Shown piece after piece: positions 10,393-21,589 of a stretch of DNA of 64,000 bases (position 1 is the stretch's first letter; each line of letters begins with the position of its first letter). Origin of the DNA: Trichobilharzia szidati (taxonomy: Eukaryota > Platyhelminthes > Trematoda > Strigeidida > Schistosomatidae); contig OX235273.1 of NCBI GenBank assembly GCA_944472155.2, positions 9,831,204-9,895,203 of the forward strand. Reading direction: 5' to 3'. The translations under genes were made by a program, and so were the position numbers. The notes below the pieces were generated by a model. The model saw only the letters and a list, made by a program, of their open reading frames with translations, was not told the origin of the DNA and searched no databases.

Positions 10393-10530
10393 AGAATCGT
10401 TCAAACCTAGATAACCAAGGTAATGATAATGTCTGAACTAACTTCTGTGGATGGATCCCCACAGCCTCAGCAAAATTTAGTATTTGAACTCTTAAGGTAA
10501 AATTGAGATTCGTAGGTATGCGATAAACAG
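10393..10530 (-). pseudogene. Penelope-like C-terminal fragment
   Basis: On the minus strand: VYRIPTNLNFTLRVQILNFA, EAVGIHPQKLVQTLSLPW. This matches the end of the PLE proteins at 8860-8902 (LSLPW) and 22162-22452. It abuts the RTE-like LINE beginning at about 10526. Confidence 0.75.
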
Positions 10531-11296
10531 CAAAGATAGGACTCCAGGTGAACATAGACAAGACGGAGGTTATGAAAATAACCAACCAACCAACCAACAA
10601 CAACAGCAACATCCACCGCCAATCACTATCAACGGGAGGGATTTGAAAGGGGTTACTTCATTCACTTATCTAGGGAGCATTGTCTCAACCACAGGAGGAA
10701 CGGACAAGGATGTCAAATCGAGAATCGGGAAGGCGAGAAACACATTCATCAACCTGAAACCAATCTAGAAATCTTCGTCACTCCTCAGCATCAACAACAA
10801 AATTTGGATTTTCAATACAAACGTCAAGTCAGTCAGTTCTTCTATACGGATGGATCAGAAACTTGGCCAGTGGGTCACAAAGAATATTTCCAACAGCCTG
10901 TTGCAGACCTTTATCAACAACTGTCTTCGCTCTGTACTGAAGATCAGATGGCCAGAAAGAATCATCAACAAGAAACTATGGGAACAAACAAAACAAGAAC
11001 CAATCGCTCAACAAATATGCAGGAGAAAGTGGAGATGGATTGGACACTCGCTGAGGAGGCCATTGGGTGACATCGCGCGTCAGGCCAACGCTTGAGTGGA
11101 ACCCGAAAGGGAAGCGGCGAGTGGGACGTCCAAGTGTGACATGGAGGAGATCGTGTGAAGAAGAGTTGAAACAGAATGGATTAACATGGATGCAAGTGAA
11201 AAGTACAGCAGAAGACAGAAGCAAGTGGAGGCGTGCAGTTGAAGCCCTATGTTCCACTAGAAACCCAAGGGAACAATAATAATAATAATAACAGGT
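10526..11296 (+). pseudogene. RTE-like LINE, 3' part, well preserved
   Basis: This is the C-terminal end and tail of an RTE-like non-LTR retrotransposon. After AGACAAGACGGAGGTTATGA come frames reading ITINGRDLKGVTSFTYLGSI (in pieces), LKIRWPERIINKKLWEQTKQ, QQICRRKWRWIGHSLRRPLG, EWNPKGKRRVGRPSVTWRRS and KWRRAVEALCSTRNPREQ, then an (AAT)n tail. The polymerase core is missing; frameshifts near 10770 and 11090 break the frame. The tail TTGAAGCCCTATGTTCCACT is shared with SINE-Gly. The family makes reverse transcriptase plus endonuclease for target-primed insertion. This copy is dead. Confidence 0.85.
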
Positions 11297-11941
11297 ATGC
11301 GGTAAATGACCCTGAAAGCATGGTTAACGTCAATCTTGTGTTCTGTATATCCACATGATGAGATAGAATAGCGCTGTGAATATATTTTGCTTGTCTTTTG
11401 CTCAACCACGCAGGGTGATGATTTTTATTTATTTATTATTTTATTTATTTATTTATTATTATTTAATAATTTATTTTGATATTTTTCTCCATGCGGTTTC
11501 ACCACTAACATCCAGTTTGTTCTGAGCATTTTTCACATAACACAACCTCAGTGAAAAATGTACTAATCCTTGGTGCTATAACACTGTTTTTATTTTTATT
11601 TTTTCAAAATATTCAGATGATGTAATCACTACTTTAAAAAACCTAACTTTTATTCCTGTGATATGTTTCCCAGACTGAATGCCCAAACAAAAACAGAAAA
11701 ACAAAACAAGAATCGCATACACTTGAGATTGTACAGTAAATTGTATGAATTTTATCGAAAAGACACTTTTCGCTGAACTTTTTTTTGTTCTTGTCTCCAT
11801 GTCTGGATGTGTGTAGTTTGTTTTTGTGAATATCATCAGTTTTTTTGACGACGTCAAGCATCGTTCATATCATAATTTGGCAACAAGTTATATCAGTCAT
11901 ATGAAATTTTAGGCTAGCTGCCAAGAATTTTATTCCTTTTC
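11297..11941. other. AT-rich spacer with (TTTA)n, no gene seen
   Basis: It holds a TTTA/TTA-rich low-complexity stretch at about 11425-11475. Two overlapping minus-strand frames in 11576-11861 show no known motif and no convincing splice sites. Confidence 0.5.
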
Positions 11942-12012
11942 AAGTATTGTTGGCTTTGTATGGATTTTGTTTGATTGGATGGAGGATTTCACCATGAGCT
12001 GACATCAGTTAT
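11942..12012 (-). mobile_element. SINE-Thr 3' end fragment
   Basis: GGATTTTGTTTGATTGGATG and ATTTCACCATGAGCTGACAT are the reverse complement of the SINE-Thr 3' end. It abuts the truncated 5' edge of the gypsy fragment. Confidence 0.7.
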
Positions 12013-12795
12013 CGGACCAGGACCGTGACAGATGCAGTAGTTAGACACATCGTTGCAGACCATGGCGTACCAAAGACAATACTGACAGACCAAGGTCCGT
12101 GTTTCGAAAGTGAAGAATTTACTTCCCGTTTGCAACAGCTTGGCATCAAGAGGATCCGAACGACCCCATACCATCCACAAACGAATGGCCTGACGGAGAG
12201 AAACAACCGTACGCTGAAGGAGTGGCTGGCCTCGAAGGGCGGTAACTGGGAAACGGAGCTGCCACTGATTCTACTAACACATCGTGCCACCACCCAGGAA
12301 ACAACGAAAAAGTCACCCTTTCAACTGATGTATGGTAGAAAACCACGATTAGCGATACACAACAAAACCTGCCCCCTTCACCAAAAGTGGAGTACGACGA
12401 AATTAAAAGCAGAACGGAAAGAAGCCGTCAAGAATGTAATGCAGAAGCAGCGGAGGGATGTCGCGAAGTCTCAGCTGAGAGAAAAGACTCAGTGCATTAC
12501 CTTCTCAGTCGGGGACCAAGTGAAGTGTAGAGACAGAAGATATGCTGTCGGATGCGGGCCAGGTTCACGCAAACTCCTTCCAAAGTGGGAAGGACCATAC
12601 ACAGTCACAAAAAGACGGGGTCAAGTATATACCATCAGAAGAGGTGACAAAAAAAACGAGTTAACGCCAGTCAGATCCAACGATGGGTGCATTGGGACAA
12701 GCCAGTCTGTAACAATCATCAACGAGAGGACGCATCACCCAGAAGGTCGGAACCTCTGCGCGCGAAGCTATTTGACGGGGGGACGAGTGTGGTGA
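12012..12795 (+). CDS. Ty3/gypsy integrase, C-terminal part
   Basis: A 256-codon open frame (from a GTG at 12025, not a real start) encodes the end of an LTR-retrotransposon integrase. Asp22 in ILTDQGPCFESEEF and Glu58 in TNGLTERNNRTLKEW are spaced as in the D,D(35)E core, and TTPYHPQTNG is typical of Ty3/gypsy. WEGPYTVTKRRGQVYTI near residues 190-206 is the usual C-terminal GPY/F module. The first catalytic Asp and all of gag, protease and RT are lost to truncation at 12012. The stop codon overlaps the first bases of the LTR, as is common. It resembles schistosome gypsy elements, but I cannot name the family. Confidence 0.9.
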
Positions 12796-13122
12796 GAGCT
12801 GTCTACCAGCCAAATTGGTAGACAGTAATTTACGTCAACATTTACATTCTCAAGATTTGTCGTGAGAAAATGTGAACAAAGATTGATTCAAAACCGACCA
12901 CAACAGACTTTGCGTAGGCGGATGCAGTTAACATATAGAGGATTTGACATTCAAGAAACAGTCACAAATAGATGAAAGATTAACTTTACATGAGAAACAA
13001 CCAATCGGAAGACTGTGTTTGTTTGGTTAAATATCCATAGTAATGTACATGAAAATATATAAATATGCTTTGATTTCCTTAATAAATGATCTGTTGCCTG
13101 ACCCTTGCCTTCTGTTGTTACA
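12788..13122 (+). repeat. Gypsy 3' LTR
   Basis: It starts TGTGGTGAGAGCTG and ends TTCTGTTGTTACA (TG...CA). A purine tract (GACGGGGGGACGAG) sits just before it, as expected for the plus-strand primer. The same sequence without internal region recurs at 27514-27817. AATAAATGATCTG near 13081 may hold the polyadenylation signal. Confidence 0.9.
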
Positions 13123-13539
13123 TTAGCAGCAGCATTAAATAGCGAAACGTCAGTAAAAACAGCGATATCGTTTTGTTTTTCATTCATACACTGGGAAATA
13201 CAAAAACCTTTATTATAATGAATATCAAATACTCAATGCCCAAATTATTTCAAACCGTTAAAAGTGAACTTGGTTTGGACATATATAACTACCTTGGTAA
13301 TCCTTATTTGATCGGATTACCAAACGTTGTGTTAATCATTCTTAAATCTTTTTTTTGTCACTTTGTCTAACTTAATTGCCCTTAATTTTTTTTATGTATA
13401 TCAAATAGACAAGTAAATGTGTGATCAGATTGTTCGAAATGTATAGCGCGAATATATCACATTTTTCAGATAATCTCCATCTTCTAATAACATTATCCAA
13501 ATTTATAAAAGGGACTAATTGTTTTAAAAATTAAAAACC
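13123..13539. other. AT-rich unique spacer, no gene seen
   Basis: No repeat family or splice-bounded frame recognised. A 65-codon plus-strand frame (13173-13370) lacks any motif. Confidence 0.45.
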
Positions 13540-14040
13540 GACGAGTGGTGGAAAACCGTTTCGTCCTACTTCGGAACTCTTCAGTATTGCTTACGCACCA
13601 ACTGGGATTCGAACCCAGGACCTCCTGATCACAAGGCGAGCTCATAGACCACTGGGACTCAACTCGAAGACCACTACATGAATTCTAACTTCCCTCAATT
13701 CAAGATTTTACTACAACCACCAGTCAGTGTCATAGGTAAGTATCTGTCCTCACTACCGACCCAGTTCGCCACACTGGTCACGACTTCTCAAATAAACTTC
13801 AGGCATCTTCATTCCCTAACCAGTCACTAATTACTAGGAGTTGGCATTGAACGACTGGTCATTAGTTAGGGGATGCCAAATGATTGAATGATCAATAAGC
13901 CTGACGATGAAGTCGTAGATGCATACTGCTGAAAAGTTCAGGTCCCCCCCCCCGAAACTAGTGGGACGAAACAGCCAACTGTTCAGTACTCCTTGTTGGT
14001 TTTCCAAGCGATCTTCTAACTGACATTAATCTGTAATCAA
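13540..14040 (-). mobile_element. SINE-Thr inverted pair (full minus, partial plus)
   Basis: 13540-13885 is a minus-strand SINE-Thr (hammerhead part at its left, box B GGGTTCGAATCCCAGTTGG on the minus strand, then the body). 13940-14040 is a plus-strand 3' part (ATACTGCTGAAAAGTTCAGG, a run of ten C, GGGACGAAAC, GTTCAGTACTCC). The two copies' 3' ends point away from each other. Confidence 0.7.
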
Positions 14041-14634
14041 ATTTGAAATAATAATGATAATGATAATATGTGATCTGCCAGTCCACAGACCACACGCAGA
14101 TATCCGCGTACATACATGTGCATAATATTGCATATACAAAAAGTGATCATATATATATCACTTGTTCTAGAGGTATGCAACTAAGTATATATCAATGTAC
14201 AAATATGCAAAACACCAAAGTAATTGACTAATATTAATCGTGTAGTAATAATTAGCTGTAGGGAATATGATGAAATATATAAATAGCCTTGACATTTAAG
14301 AACATACACTTGGACAAGGTAGTTTAACTAACTAGCATTAAAGGCTATTTAGAAGCAAAAACGATGTACTGTAGTAAGAGAGAGAGAGAGATTACATTCC
14401 CTCCTTCTATCTCTTTCTCTATCTTTCGGAATCAATAACTGTATTTCATTCACTTGAAAGAAATAGAAAAAAAACAACAACTTATAGATAATTAATAGGA
14501 TAGTTATCTAACTAACTAACTGCCTAACTAGTTAGGTAGTTGGGCTTAGTAGTTAACTGACCAACTGAAGTGACCTTTACTAGCACACAGTGTTATAAGC
14601 GTTGATTTATCGACAACTAAAAGAAGTTGATGTT
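14041..14634. other. Low-complexity AT-rich spacer, no gene seen
   Basis: It contains an (GA)n run (14376-14390), CTAACTAACT-type repeats near 14510 and no supported gene. Confidence 0.5.
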
Positions 14635-14705
14635 TGTATGTGCGTGCGTGCATGCGTGTGGGTGTGTGTGTGCAAGTGGTGCTGTAGAAAAACACACACA
14701 CACAT
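14635..14705. repeat. (TG)n and (CA)n microsatellite pair
   Basis: A TGCG/TGTG run is followed 25 bases later by a CACACACAC run, so the two could pair as a hairpin. Confidence 0.85.
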
Positions 14706-14950
14706 CTATTGGTTGATGGTCACGCTAAATGCACCACGAATTGGTAGAAGTTAAAATTCATGAGTTGGCCATTGAGGAGTTGGGTCCCAGTGACTGAATG
14801 GTCGCGCTTAAGAGCTTGTTGCCTTGTAACCGGAAGGTTCTGGGGCTGGAACCCCATGGCGGTGGGTGTGTGTACTGCCGATGGACCCCACCGCATATGA
14901 GCGAAACACCTGTCCAGGGTTTAGATCACTTCGCTAATATGGTTGATTGT
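14706..14950 (+). mobile_element. SINE-Thr, 3' two-thirds
   Basis: The order is CACGAATTGGTAGAAGTTAA, tRNA-like GGGTCCCAGTGACTGAATGG, CCTTGTAACCGGAAGG (anticodon-loop-like), then GTACTGCCGATGG, a changed stem II and GCGAAACACCTGTCCAGGG. The hammerhead is degraded. Confidence 0.75.
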
Positions 14951-15219
14951 GTGACGTGAATGGTATTATACTACTCATATCAAACAAACCGTCAATCAGT
15001 AGTATATTGCACCAAAATTTATGCTGCCTTTTCTCAATTACCATAGAATTGTAACGGAATAATAGTTTGCAAAATCCTCCCTTGAAAAATCTAATTAAAA
15101 TACCGATAATTGAAGAAAATAGAAAAGACTAGTTCAGCGAAGCAAATGCTTCTTTATCGACGAAATCAATTTCAGAGGCTGACCAAGGTACAAAAAAAGG
15201 TGTTTAACAAAACGTATTT

Positions 15220-15530
15220 GAATACAGAATTTAGATTTTTGTCCATGCATAGCTAGACCTTCAACTATGCTTTTGGAGTGGTTGGATTTGGTCCTGTAGA
15301 TAATTTTAAAGGATAAATCATGTGGAGGCTGAATGACCTGACTACAGAAGGTGGTTACAAATTAAAGACTTCGTCGTCGTATGCTCATCTCTCATTAACC
15401 AAAGAGGGTTGTGCCTGGCTATGCGTTTCCGGAGGACATGCTTACAACGTACACAATGTAATCAGCTAAACACGAGCATGTGAACGAGTATATGCACATA
15501 GAGGTGGACATGAGCGGTAGTTTATCTTTG
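15220..15530 (-). pseudogene. PLE-C C-terminal fragment, inverted copy
   Basis: The reverse complement of this segment matches 16665-16955: on the minus strand CACTCCAAAAGCATAGTTGA, GTACGTTGTAAGCATGTCC and CCACCTCTATGTGCATATAC. It is a decayed PLE end facing away from the PLE-C copy at 16130-16955. Confidence 0.7.
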
Positions 15531-15734
15531 ACGCATTGTTGACGTCATCTATAATCAGGGAGATGGAGTAGCTATTGGGACTTCATCTAGTAGATATCTT
15601 CATAGCGAGCTGACATAGTTGTCCACTAAAAGAATCACTCTTGAGTCTGCATATGTACAAGCGATGCATTGACGATACCTTCTAACAAGTTACTGATGAT
15701 GACTACAAAAACACTCGTCTTATTTCCCATCTTC

Positions 15735-15815
15735 AAGTATTGGTTTTGTGGGGATTTTGTTTGATTGTATGGAGGATTTCATCATAAGCTGACATCAGTT
15801 AGAGAACCATCTGAT
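15735..15815 (-). mobile_element. SINE-Thr 3' end fragment
   Basis: CAAGTATTGGTTTTGTGGGG, GGATTTTGTTTGATTG and GCTGACATCAGTTAGAGAAC are the reverse complement of the SINE-Thr 3' end. Confidence 0.7.
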
Positions 15816-15824
15816 TGTAATTGA

Positions 15825-16085
15825 TCAATAACACTCGTATTATTATTATTTCTGAATGTACATTATCTCATATTGAATTTTATTCCAATATCTAATCGAT
15901 TCCACACATGTATAAAAAGGAAGCAAGAAAGTTGTGTGAGTAACCTGATATGATTATGAGCGATAATTTGTGCTCGAAACATAGTCATCAGTTAATATTA
16001 CTGTATAACAAAACTGTGTGATTTATCAAAATATAATCTTATCCATAATGGAGTTATACTCTACTACAGTGCCCAAGTTTTATAC
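15825..16085 (+). repeat. Penelope-type terminal region
   Basis: Matches 2178-2420: GATATGATTATGAGC, TTGTGCTCGAAACATAGTCA, AATATTACTGTATAACA, CTTATCCATAATGGAGTTAT. GAGC and GCTC flank an AT-rich loop just before GAAAC. Confidence 0.8.
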
Positions 16086-16129
16086 TTATACCTTCATCAT
16101 TTGTAATGACAATTGTTCAATGGCTGCAG

Positions 16130-16960
16130 TTCTTGGAAAATTTAATGGTTCTCACCCATCCATGCGTTTCACTGTGGAAGAGGAGTAGAATTCCGCATCT
16201 CGCTTCACAGATATTAGGCTAGATAGAAGAGATGGCATGTTAAAAAGGTCGATTTACCGAAAGCCAACATTTACAGAGCAGTACTCTAACTTACACTGTT
16301 TGACACCTCTAGACAGGAAGAGAAATCTTATCCGTTTTCTGCTTCAGAATTCGGAAAATCTGCTCTATGCATGCGGTCGATATAGAACTAGAAATCCTCC
16401 GCACGACTCTCTTCAGTAATGGATATCCTAGAAGCTTTATTGACGAAACCACCAAGAAAGAAACCGTCACCAGCAAAAGAAATCACAGTGCCAAAGAAGA
16501 CATTGTTTATGAGTTTGGCTTCCAAAGGTGACAGTATTGTTGAAGTCATTAAAAGTCGTTTATGCGAATGTAATAAACGCTGTTTCTATGCTACTGATTT
16601 ACACTTAGTATTTACCGACCGAAATATGATTCGACAATGGGCCAAGGATTAACTATCACTCATGTCCACCTCTATATGCATATACTCATTCACACGCTCG
16701 TATGGAGCTGATTACATTGTACGTTATAAGTGTGTCCTCCAGAAACACATAGCTGGACACTACTTGGTTTGGTTAATGAGAGGTGAACATTCGATGACGA
16801 AGTCTTCAATTTGTGAACATCTTCTGTATTCAGGCCATTTAGCTCTACGTTATTTATGCTTTAAAGTTATCTACAGGACCAAATGCAACCACTCCAAAAG
16901 CACAGCTGAAGGTCTAGCTATACATGGACAGAAACCCGAATTTGAATAACCCAATAAGCA
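16130..16960 (+). pseudogene. Penelope-like element C, C-terminal half, broken
   Basis: Frames in sequence show KRSIYRKPTFTEQYSNLHC (as in VYRKSTW of PLE-A), DRKRNLIRFLL, then after a frameshift at about 16416 a linker, then HIAGHYLVWLMRGEHSMTKS, ICEHLLYSGHLAL and VIYRTK. The GIY-YIG part is degraded (GADYIVRYKCVL). At least two frameshifts and several stops are present. Confidence 0.7.
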
Positions 16961-17577
16961 CAACTTATGCAGATGATAAGATGAATCCATTTTACTTGAT
17001 AAGAATTTTGTCGGTTACATACAACCTGAATAATCAATTATACCAACAATGAGTGTGAAATAATAATTAAAACATACTTCAAATGTAAACAGCCAATTCC
17101 TTTTAATAAGATTAGAATAACATGCCTAAGCGTTGAGACAACCTACCAGCTATACTACGAGAAATTAGACTAATCAATAAGAACCAAAATAGAGACATTC
17201 AAGATAGATATATATATGTTGTACAGGGAAGAATGTTCCTGAATTCCAGTGTGATTCACGCATCACTGGAGATGATTACATAATCATGTACAGAGTTATT
17301 CAACCAGAATGTGAAAGACATCAAAAGACACAAAAAGGCATTGAGAATTAGTAAGGAAACAGTTTCAAGGCAATTATCGTGTTACGTCAAAAAAGAAATG
17401 AAATTTCGACAAGTTGATGTGAAAGACGCAGTGTTTATCAAGGTAGTAACTGTCTCCATTTACGCACCCACGTAATTCAGGTTTGTCTCTCCAGATGGAT
17501 GGTCACAGCTTCAGTAATTCGAAGTATTTGTAAGGATGCTTTGTCTATTCACTAACTTGAAAGATTCTCACTAGTAA
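16961..17577. other. Unique spacer, no gene supported
   Basis: A few short open stretches on the plus strand near 17390-17440 lack supporting splice signals on the strand of the host exon. No repeat family recognised. Confidence 0.4.
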
Positions 17578-17930
17578 ATGGCCGTAATGAGGTGGGTAGT
17601 TACCTGGGGTTCTAGTTGGAAGTCATGACCAGTAGGATACATCAAGTCGAGGGTGAGGACAGTTACTCATCGAAGAAGACATTGCGCTAAGTGGTGGCGC
17701 TATATTGTGAATTGGCAGAAGTTGGAATTCATGGTCCGGCTATTAGATTGAGTCTCAGTGGCTTAATGGTCTACGAGCTCGCCTTGTAACCAGAAGGTTC
17801 TAGGTTTTAAACCCTGGCGATGGCTTCGTACTGATGAAGAGTCCAAAACTATTCGGACGAAACAACTTTCCAGTAATCCTTTCTGGTGGTTTTCCGATGG
17901 TCCTGTAACCGATGTCAATTCATGATGAAA
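17578..17930 (+). mobile_element. SINE-Thr, near full length
   Basis: Head GTTACCTGGGGTTCTAGTTG, tRNA-like CAGTGGCTTAATGGTCTACG and CGCCTTGTAACCAGAAGG, hammerhead part GTACTGATGAAGAGTCC with CGGACGAAACAACTTTCCAG, end ATTCATGATGAAATCC. Box B is decayed (TAGGTTTTAAACCCTGG). Confidence 0.8.
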
Positions 17931-18792
17931 TCCTTAGAAGATTCTTCTATGTTGATTTGGTGTCTTGTATCAACCAGAAGCTAAGCTTTATAGCGCTATT
18001 TAATAAATCCGAATTTCTAAGACGTAGACATTTAGGTACACGTTCAAAATTCCTCGTAGAAAATATTTTCGCTTAATGTAAATGCAGAGTGCAGATAGTG
18101 TGGTACAGTATAACTCAATATCCGATAGGTTGATCTGATAACAATACACAATTGGTGATGCAGTATTTATAACTGGATGACATTTCGAGCACAATTTTCT
18201 TGTGGTCTCTCATGTTGGTTTCTTGTTGGTGTCACAACTCGAGTCTTAACACTTTTTGATGAAATCGTGTAGGTGTTCATTCTTTTTGAAGACAGCTAGT
18301 AGGTATTTTTCTTCGATTGTCTTCAACACCTGAGTGCTACAGTGTGTTTGAACTCTTTTAAACAATGTCTGCACACAGTTGCTTTTGCGAGTCACTGGGT
18401 TATCATTGTTACTCTCATAATTGCAAACACCAACTTATCTCTATGACAGCTGTAATCTTTGTTTTTCCCCTCATTATATCATGTAAAAAGAACATTTTAT
18501 TCAATATTTTGAAACATGCTAGGATTTCTATACTACATCGACAATACTGTGTGGAACAAGCCCACGGCAATCACCACTTGTATTATTATCATTACCTTAG
18601 CTGTTATCATTATTATTATTTCCATTTTATATGCTGCATGTCTTTTGACATTAAACTCTATTGTAAATGTTGAAAAATTTTCTGTGTGACAAATTTTTAT
18701 TTATAATTAGAGGAAATTAGATGCCATATTACTGTAATTAATGCTGAAAATTCCATTCTGTATCACAAGTACTGCTTTTGGAATAAAGTAAA

Positions 18793-18797
<5 letters not shown>
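17931..18797. other. AT-rich spacer with a PLE terminal scrap
   Basis: 18085-18205 is a decayed Penelope-type terminal region on the minus strand (GTGCTCGAAATGTCATCC when read in reverse). The rest, including a plus-strand frame at 18365-18673, has no recognisable motif. Confidence 0.45.
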
Positions 18798-18834
<37 letters not shown>

Positions 18835-18835
18835 G
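18798..18835. repeat. (TTA)n microsatellite
   Basis: About 12 TTA units, adjoining the minus-strand LINE fragment; probably its tail-derived repeat. Confidence 0.9.
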
Positions 18836-18839
18836 TTAT

Positions 18840-18955
18840 CCATAACAAAGTGTCTTCTTTGACGCTGTTAATCCAGTCCACCGCCACAATTAAGAATATC
18901 ACTTTCGGCGATAGTAGGCAGCCTTGTCTTAGAAGTCTAGTACACAAATCAATTT
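18840..18955 (-). pseudogene. RTE-like RT fragment
   Basis: On the minus strand: TRLLRQGCLLSPKVIFLIVA then VDWINSVKEDTL. This is the RT block usually read as VRQGCLLSP..F..V.DWI. It is the only RTE-like copy here found on the minus strand. Confidence 0.6.
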
Positions 18956-18991
18956 CCCAGTTATTAGACATATGGATACATATGAATTTAC

Positions 18992-19240
18992 TGCGTCGTT
19001 GATTCAATGGTGAAATGTTCGCCAACCACGCCCCACGTGATCTGAGGTTCGACCCCCGACCGACACACTGCTAAGACTTGCTCAGCCGGTAGTAAAGCCA
19101 GTAAGTAAACAGGGAAGGCTGGACATGTGAGGCTAGCAACTCCACTCCGCGAAAAGAATAAAACATCAGCTACTGGAATTTCAAAGCTTGAAGCCGTCCA
19201 TATTCCACTAGGAACTCAAAGGAGTAAGGAAAAATCAATA
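18992..19240 (+). mobile_element. SINE-Gly, near full length
   Basis: Head TGCGTCGTTGATTCAATGG, box B GAGGTTCGACCCCCGACC, body GGACATGTGAGGCTAGCAAC and tail CTTGAAGCCGTCCATATTCC. Confidence 0.8.
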
Positions 19241-19324
19241 AATAAAATAGGTTTCATATATCAGCTTAAAGGCATTGTTGAGATCAACCTTATAACCCGT
19301 CTCTATAATATGCTTCGCTATAGA

Positions 19325-20205
19325 TGATGTTGGGTATCTATTTCAGACAGAAATAACAGAGAGAAATTCAATTCACTAAAGCCCACGCAGTACGAATTAC
19401 CACACATGTATGGTCTGCCCAAAACACATAAACCTAACATTCCTCTACGTCCCATAATGTCAATGTGCAGATCTCCAACCAACAAACTTGCACAGTTGCT
19501 AGTGGAAATATTAGAGCCTATTAGAAGAAGCTTTTGTAAGTTCTCATTGAAAGACACTTTCGAGTTAACTGATCGTCTTGATAACGCTGACATAAAGGAC
19601 AAAACCATGTTTTCCCTAGATGTTGAGTCTTTATTTACAAATGTACCTCTTTTACAGACGGCTGACATTTTATGTGATTACATCCCTGACAACGATTTCC
19701 TATTACCAGACAACACCTCACTGAAATATTGTTAGATAACAATTACCCAATGAGATTTATTAGACGCTACGGAAGTGTCAACCATAGAGCTTTACCAATC
19801 CAATCAGCTCCCAAAATGGATGTTTACATATCCCTGCCGTTCAGAGGTGATCAACAAAGTCTAGTCACTAGACAAAGACTCAATGCCGCAATTAATAGAG
19901 CCTATTACGCAGCTAAACTTATCTTCATAGAGAAAACGAGAAGTATGCTGTCCTGTAAACCCTCAAATTATCCGAACGATAGTGTCACATCCCACTGTGT
20001 TTATCAATTTACATGTATGTGTGGAGACACGTACATAGGGAGAACCCATCGGCGTCTGCAGGTTAGGGCTACAGAACACATCCCAAAGTGGCTGCAACAA
20101 CAAATGAAATCGCCAGACACAACTGAACCCGGAAACAGACGTCCAACATCATCTATAGCGAAAAATAGGTTTCACTTTAGACAGACGGAACACCACTCAT
20201 AAGAT
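19325..20205 (+). pseudogene. Penelope-like element D with internal deletion
   Basis: The first frame (19406-19735) holds N-terminal RT blocks: MYGLPKTHKP, PLRPIMSMCRSPTNKLAQ and the palm motif FSLDVESLFTNVPL with its catalytic Asp. It then jumps into the post-RT region (19729-20202): DNNYPMRFIRRYG, LNAAINRAYYAAKLIF, and a GIY-YIG domain HCVYQFTCMCGDTYIGRTHR with RATEHIPKW. The catalytic YADD block and thumb are missing, so an internal deletion at about 19730 joined the two parts with a frame change. It cannot polymerise. This is the only copy here keeping the RT palm. Confidence 0.85.
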
Positions 20206-20599
20206 TGTGAGCAATAAGTAAATAATACTGGTTTACTCTGTGTGTGAGTGCGTGTGTGTGTTTGTTAAGTGCGAATAACTAAACACAAAAAAGCTCCTGT
20301 GAATTTCTTGTGATCTCAAACGCAGATCACTTTGCAATTATTATTATGGATACATATGGATACGGATCAAGTTTCTTAATTAATCAAAAAAATAATAATA
20401 AATAAATAGGTAACACGACTATTTTGGTTTAGTTGCCTTCTCTGAGCTGGTTGATTTAATTATGGAGCTGGCTGCATTTTTAGTGTTTCCTCAATTTAAG
20501 ATTTCCACATTCTCCTGACCATCAAATCGGTATCCGTAATTATCTACATTCATCGATATAAAACAGGAATACATTTCGTGCCTTTTCACAGCTGATTTA
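20206..20599. other. Spacer, no gene seen
   Basis: AT-rich; includes a short GTGTGTGAGTGCGTGTGTG stretch near 20240. Confidence 0.45.
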
Positions 20600-21180
20600 T
20601 ATCTGACATCAAAGCAGCGGGGATCGAGAAGGCAAGACAAGCTTTCACTACTCTCAAGTCTGTGTGGAGGTCAACACTCAGCACTCACCATCAAAAATAA
20701 GATCCGGATTTTCAACTCCAATGTGAAGTCAGTGCTACTTACTATACGGATCAGAGACTTGGCGCGTCATAAAGAGCATCTCAAACAAACTAAAGACCTT
20801 CATTAACAGCTGCCTTCGCTCAATACTACTCAAGATCAGATGGCCGGCCAGAAAAGATCAGCAACCAACCCAGAAGGAACCGATTGTGAAACAAATAAGC
20901 ATGAAGAAATGGAGGTGGATTGGCCATACTCTGAGAAAACAAATCATCAAGTGACAAAACACTTCAGACCATCGCTCTACTGGAACCTGAATGGGAAGCC
21001 GCAAGTTGGTCGTCAGTGCGAGGGTGACATGGAGGAGGAGGTGAAGAGGAGATGAAAACATGTGGGCAGACATGGAGCTAGGTGAAAACGTTTGCAGAGA
21101 ACCGAACGCAACAGAGACATGCGGCTGAAGCCCTATGTTCCTCTAGGAACTAAAGGAAACAATAATAATATATAATAATA
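20600..21180 (+). pseudogene. RTE-like LINE 3' part, subfamily 2
   Basis: AGCAAGCTTTCACTACTCTC-type block, then LLKIRWPARKDQ..., a variant NRCETNKHEEMEVDWPYSEK frame, and the tail GAAGCCCTATGTTCCTCTAG with an AATAATAATAT end. It differs from 10526-11296 in the tail (TTCCTCTAGGAAC), marking a subfamily shared with 24545, 49435 and 50295. Confidence 0.8.
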
Positions 21181-21589
21181 ATCTAGCATTTCACAGTAAG
21201 TTGGTAATTTCATACCTAAAACTTTTCTCACCAAGTAAAATGACGGGGTTAAACTAAGGTTTCGTAGACTTTTTATACTTTGTCGTCCGAGTATAAAGTC
21301 GCCTATAATTGCTTCTACTCCTATTTGATGAGATTCAGGTGGTGAGTTGTGTACAGAGAGGATTCTCACACTCCGACAAGGTAGTATTCGCCAGTATCTT
21401 GTATGAGTTCAAATGTCTATCTACAAGAATAATGACATTTTGATTTAACGGTACCTCAATCATCTTATAGCTATGTAACAAAGTTTTTCTTAAACAGACC
21501 AGGAGAGATTAAAGTGGAGGGGAGGGAAATAAAGAAGAATAAGGTAGAATACAAGAACTGACAAACTATAAAAATTAGAATTAAAAGTC

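Noticed and set aside
11576..11861. Overlapping minus-strand frames of 93 and 72 codons
   Set aside because: Two overlapping frames, no motif, next to low-complexity (TTTA)n; neither can be preferred.
18365..18673. 102-codon frame rich in His, Tyr and Cys
   Set aside because: Composition follows AT-rich TAT/CAT repeats; no splice borders or known domain.
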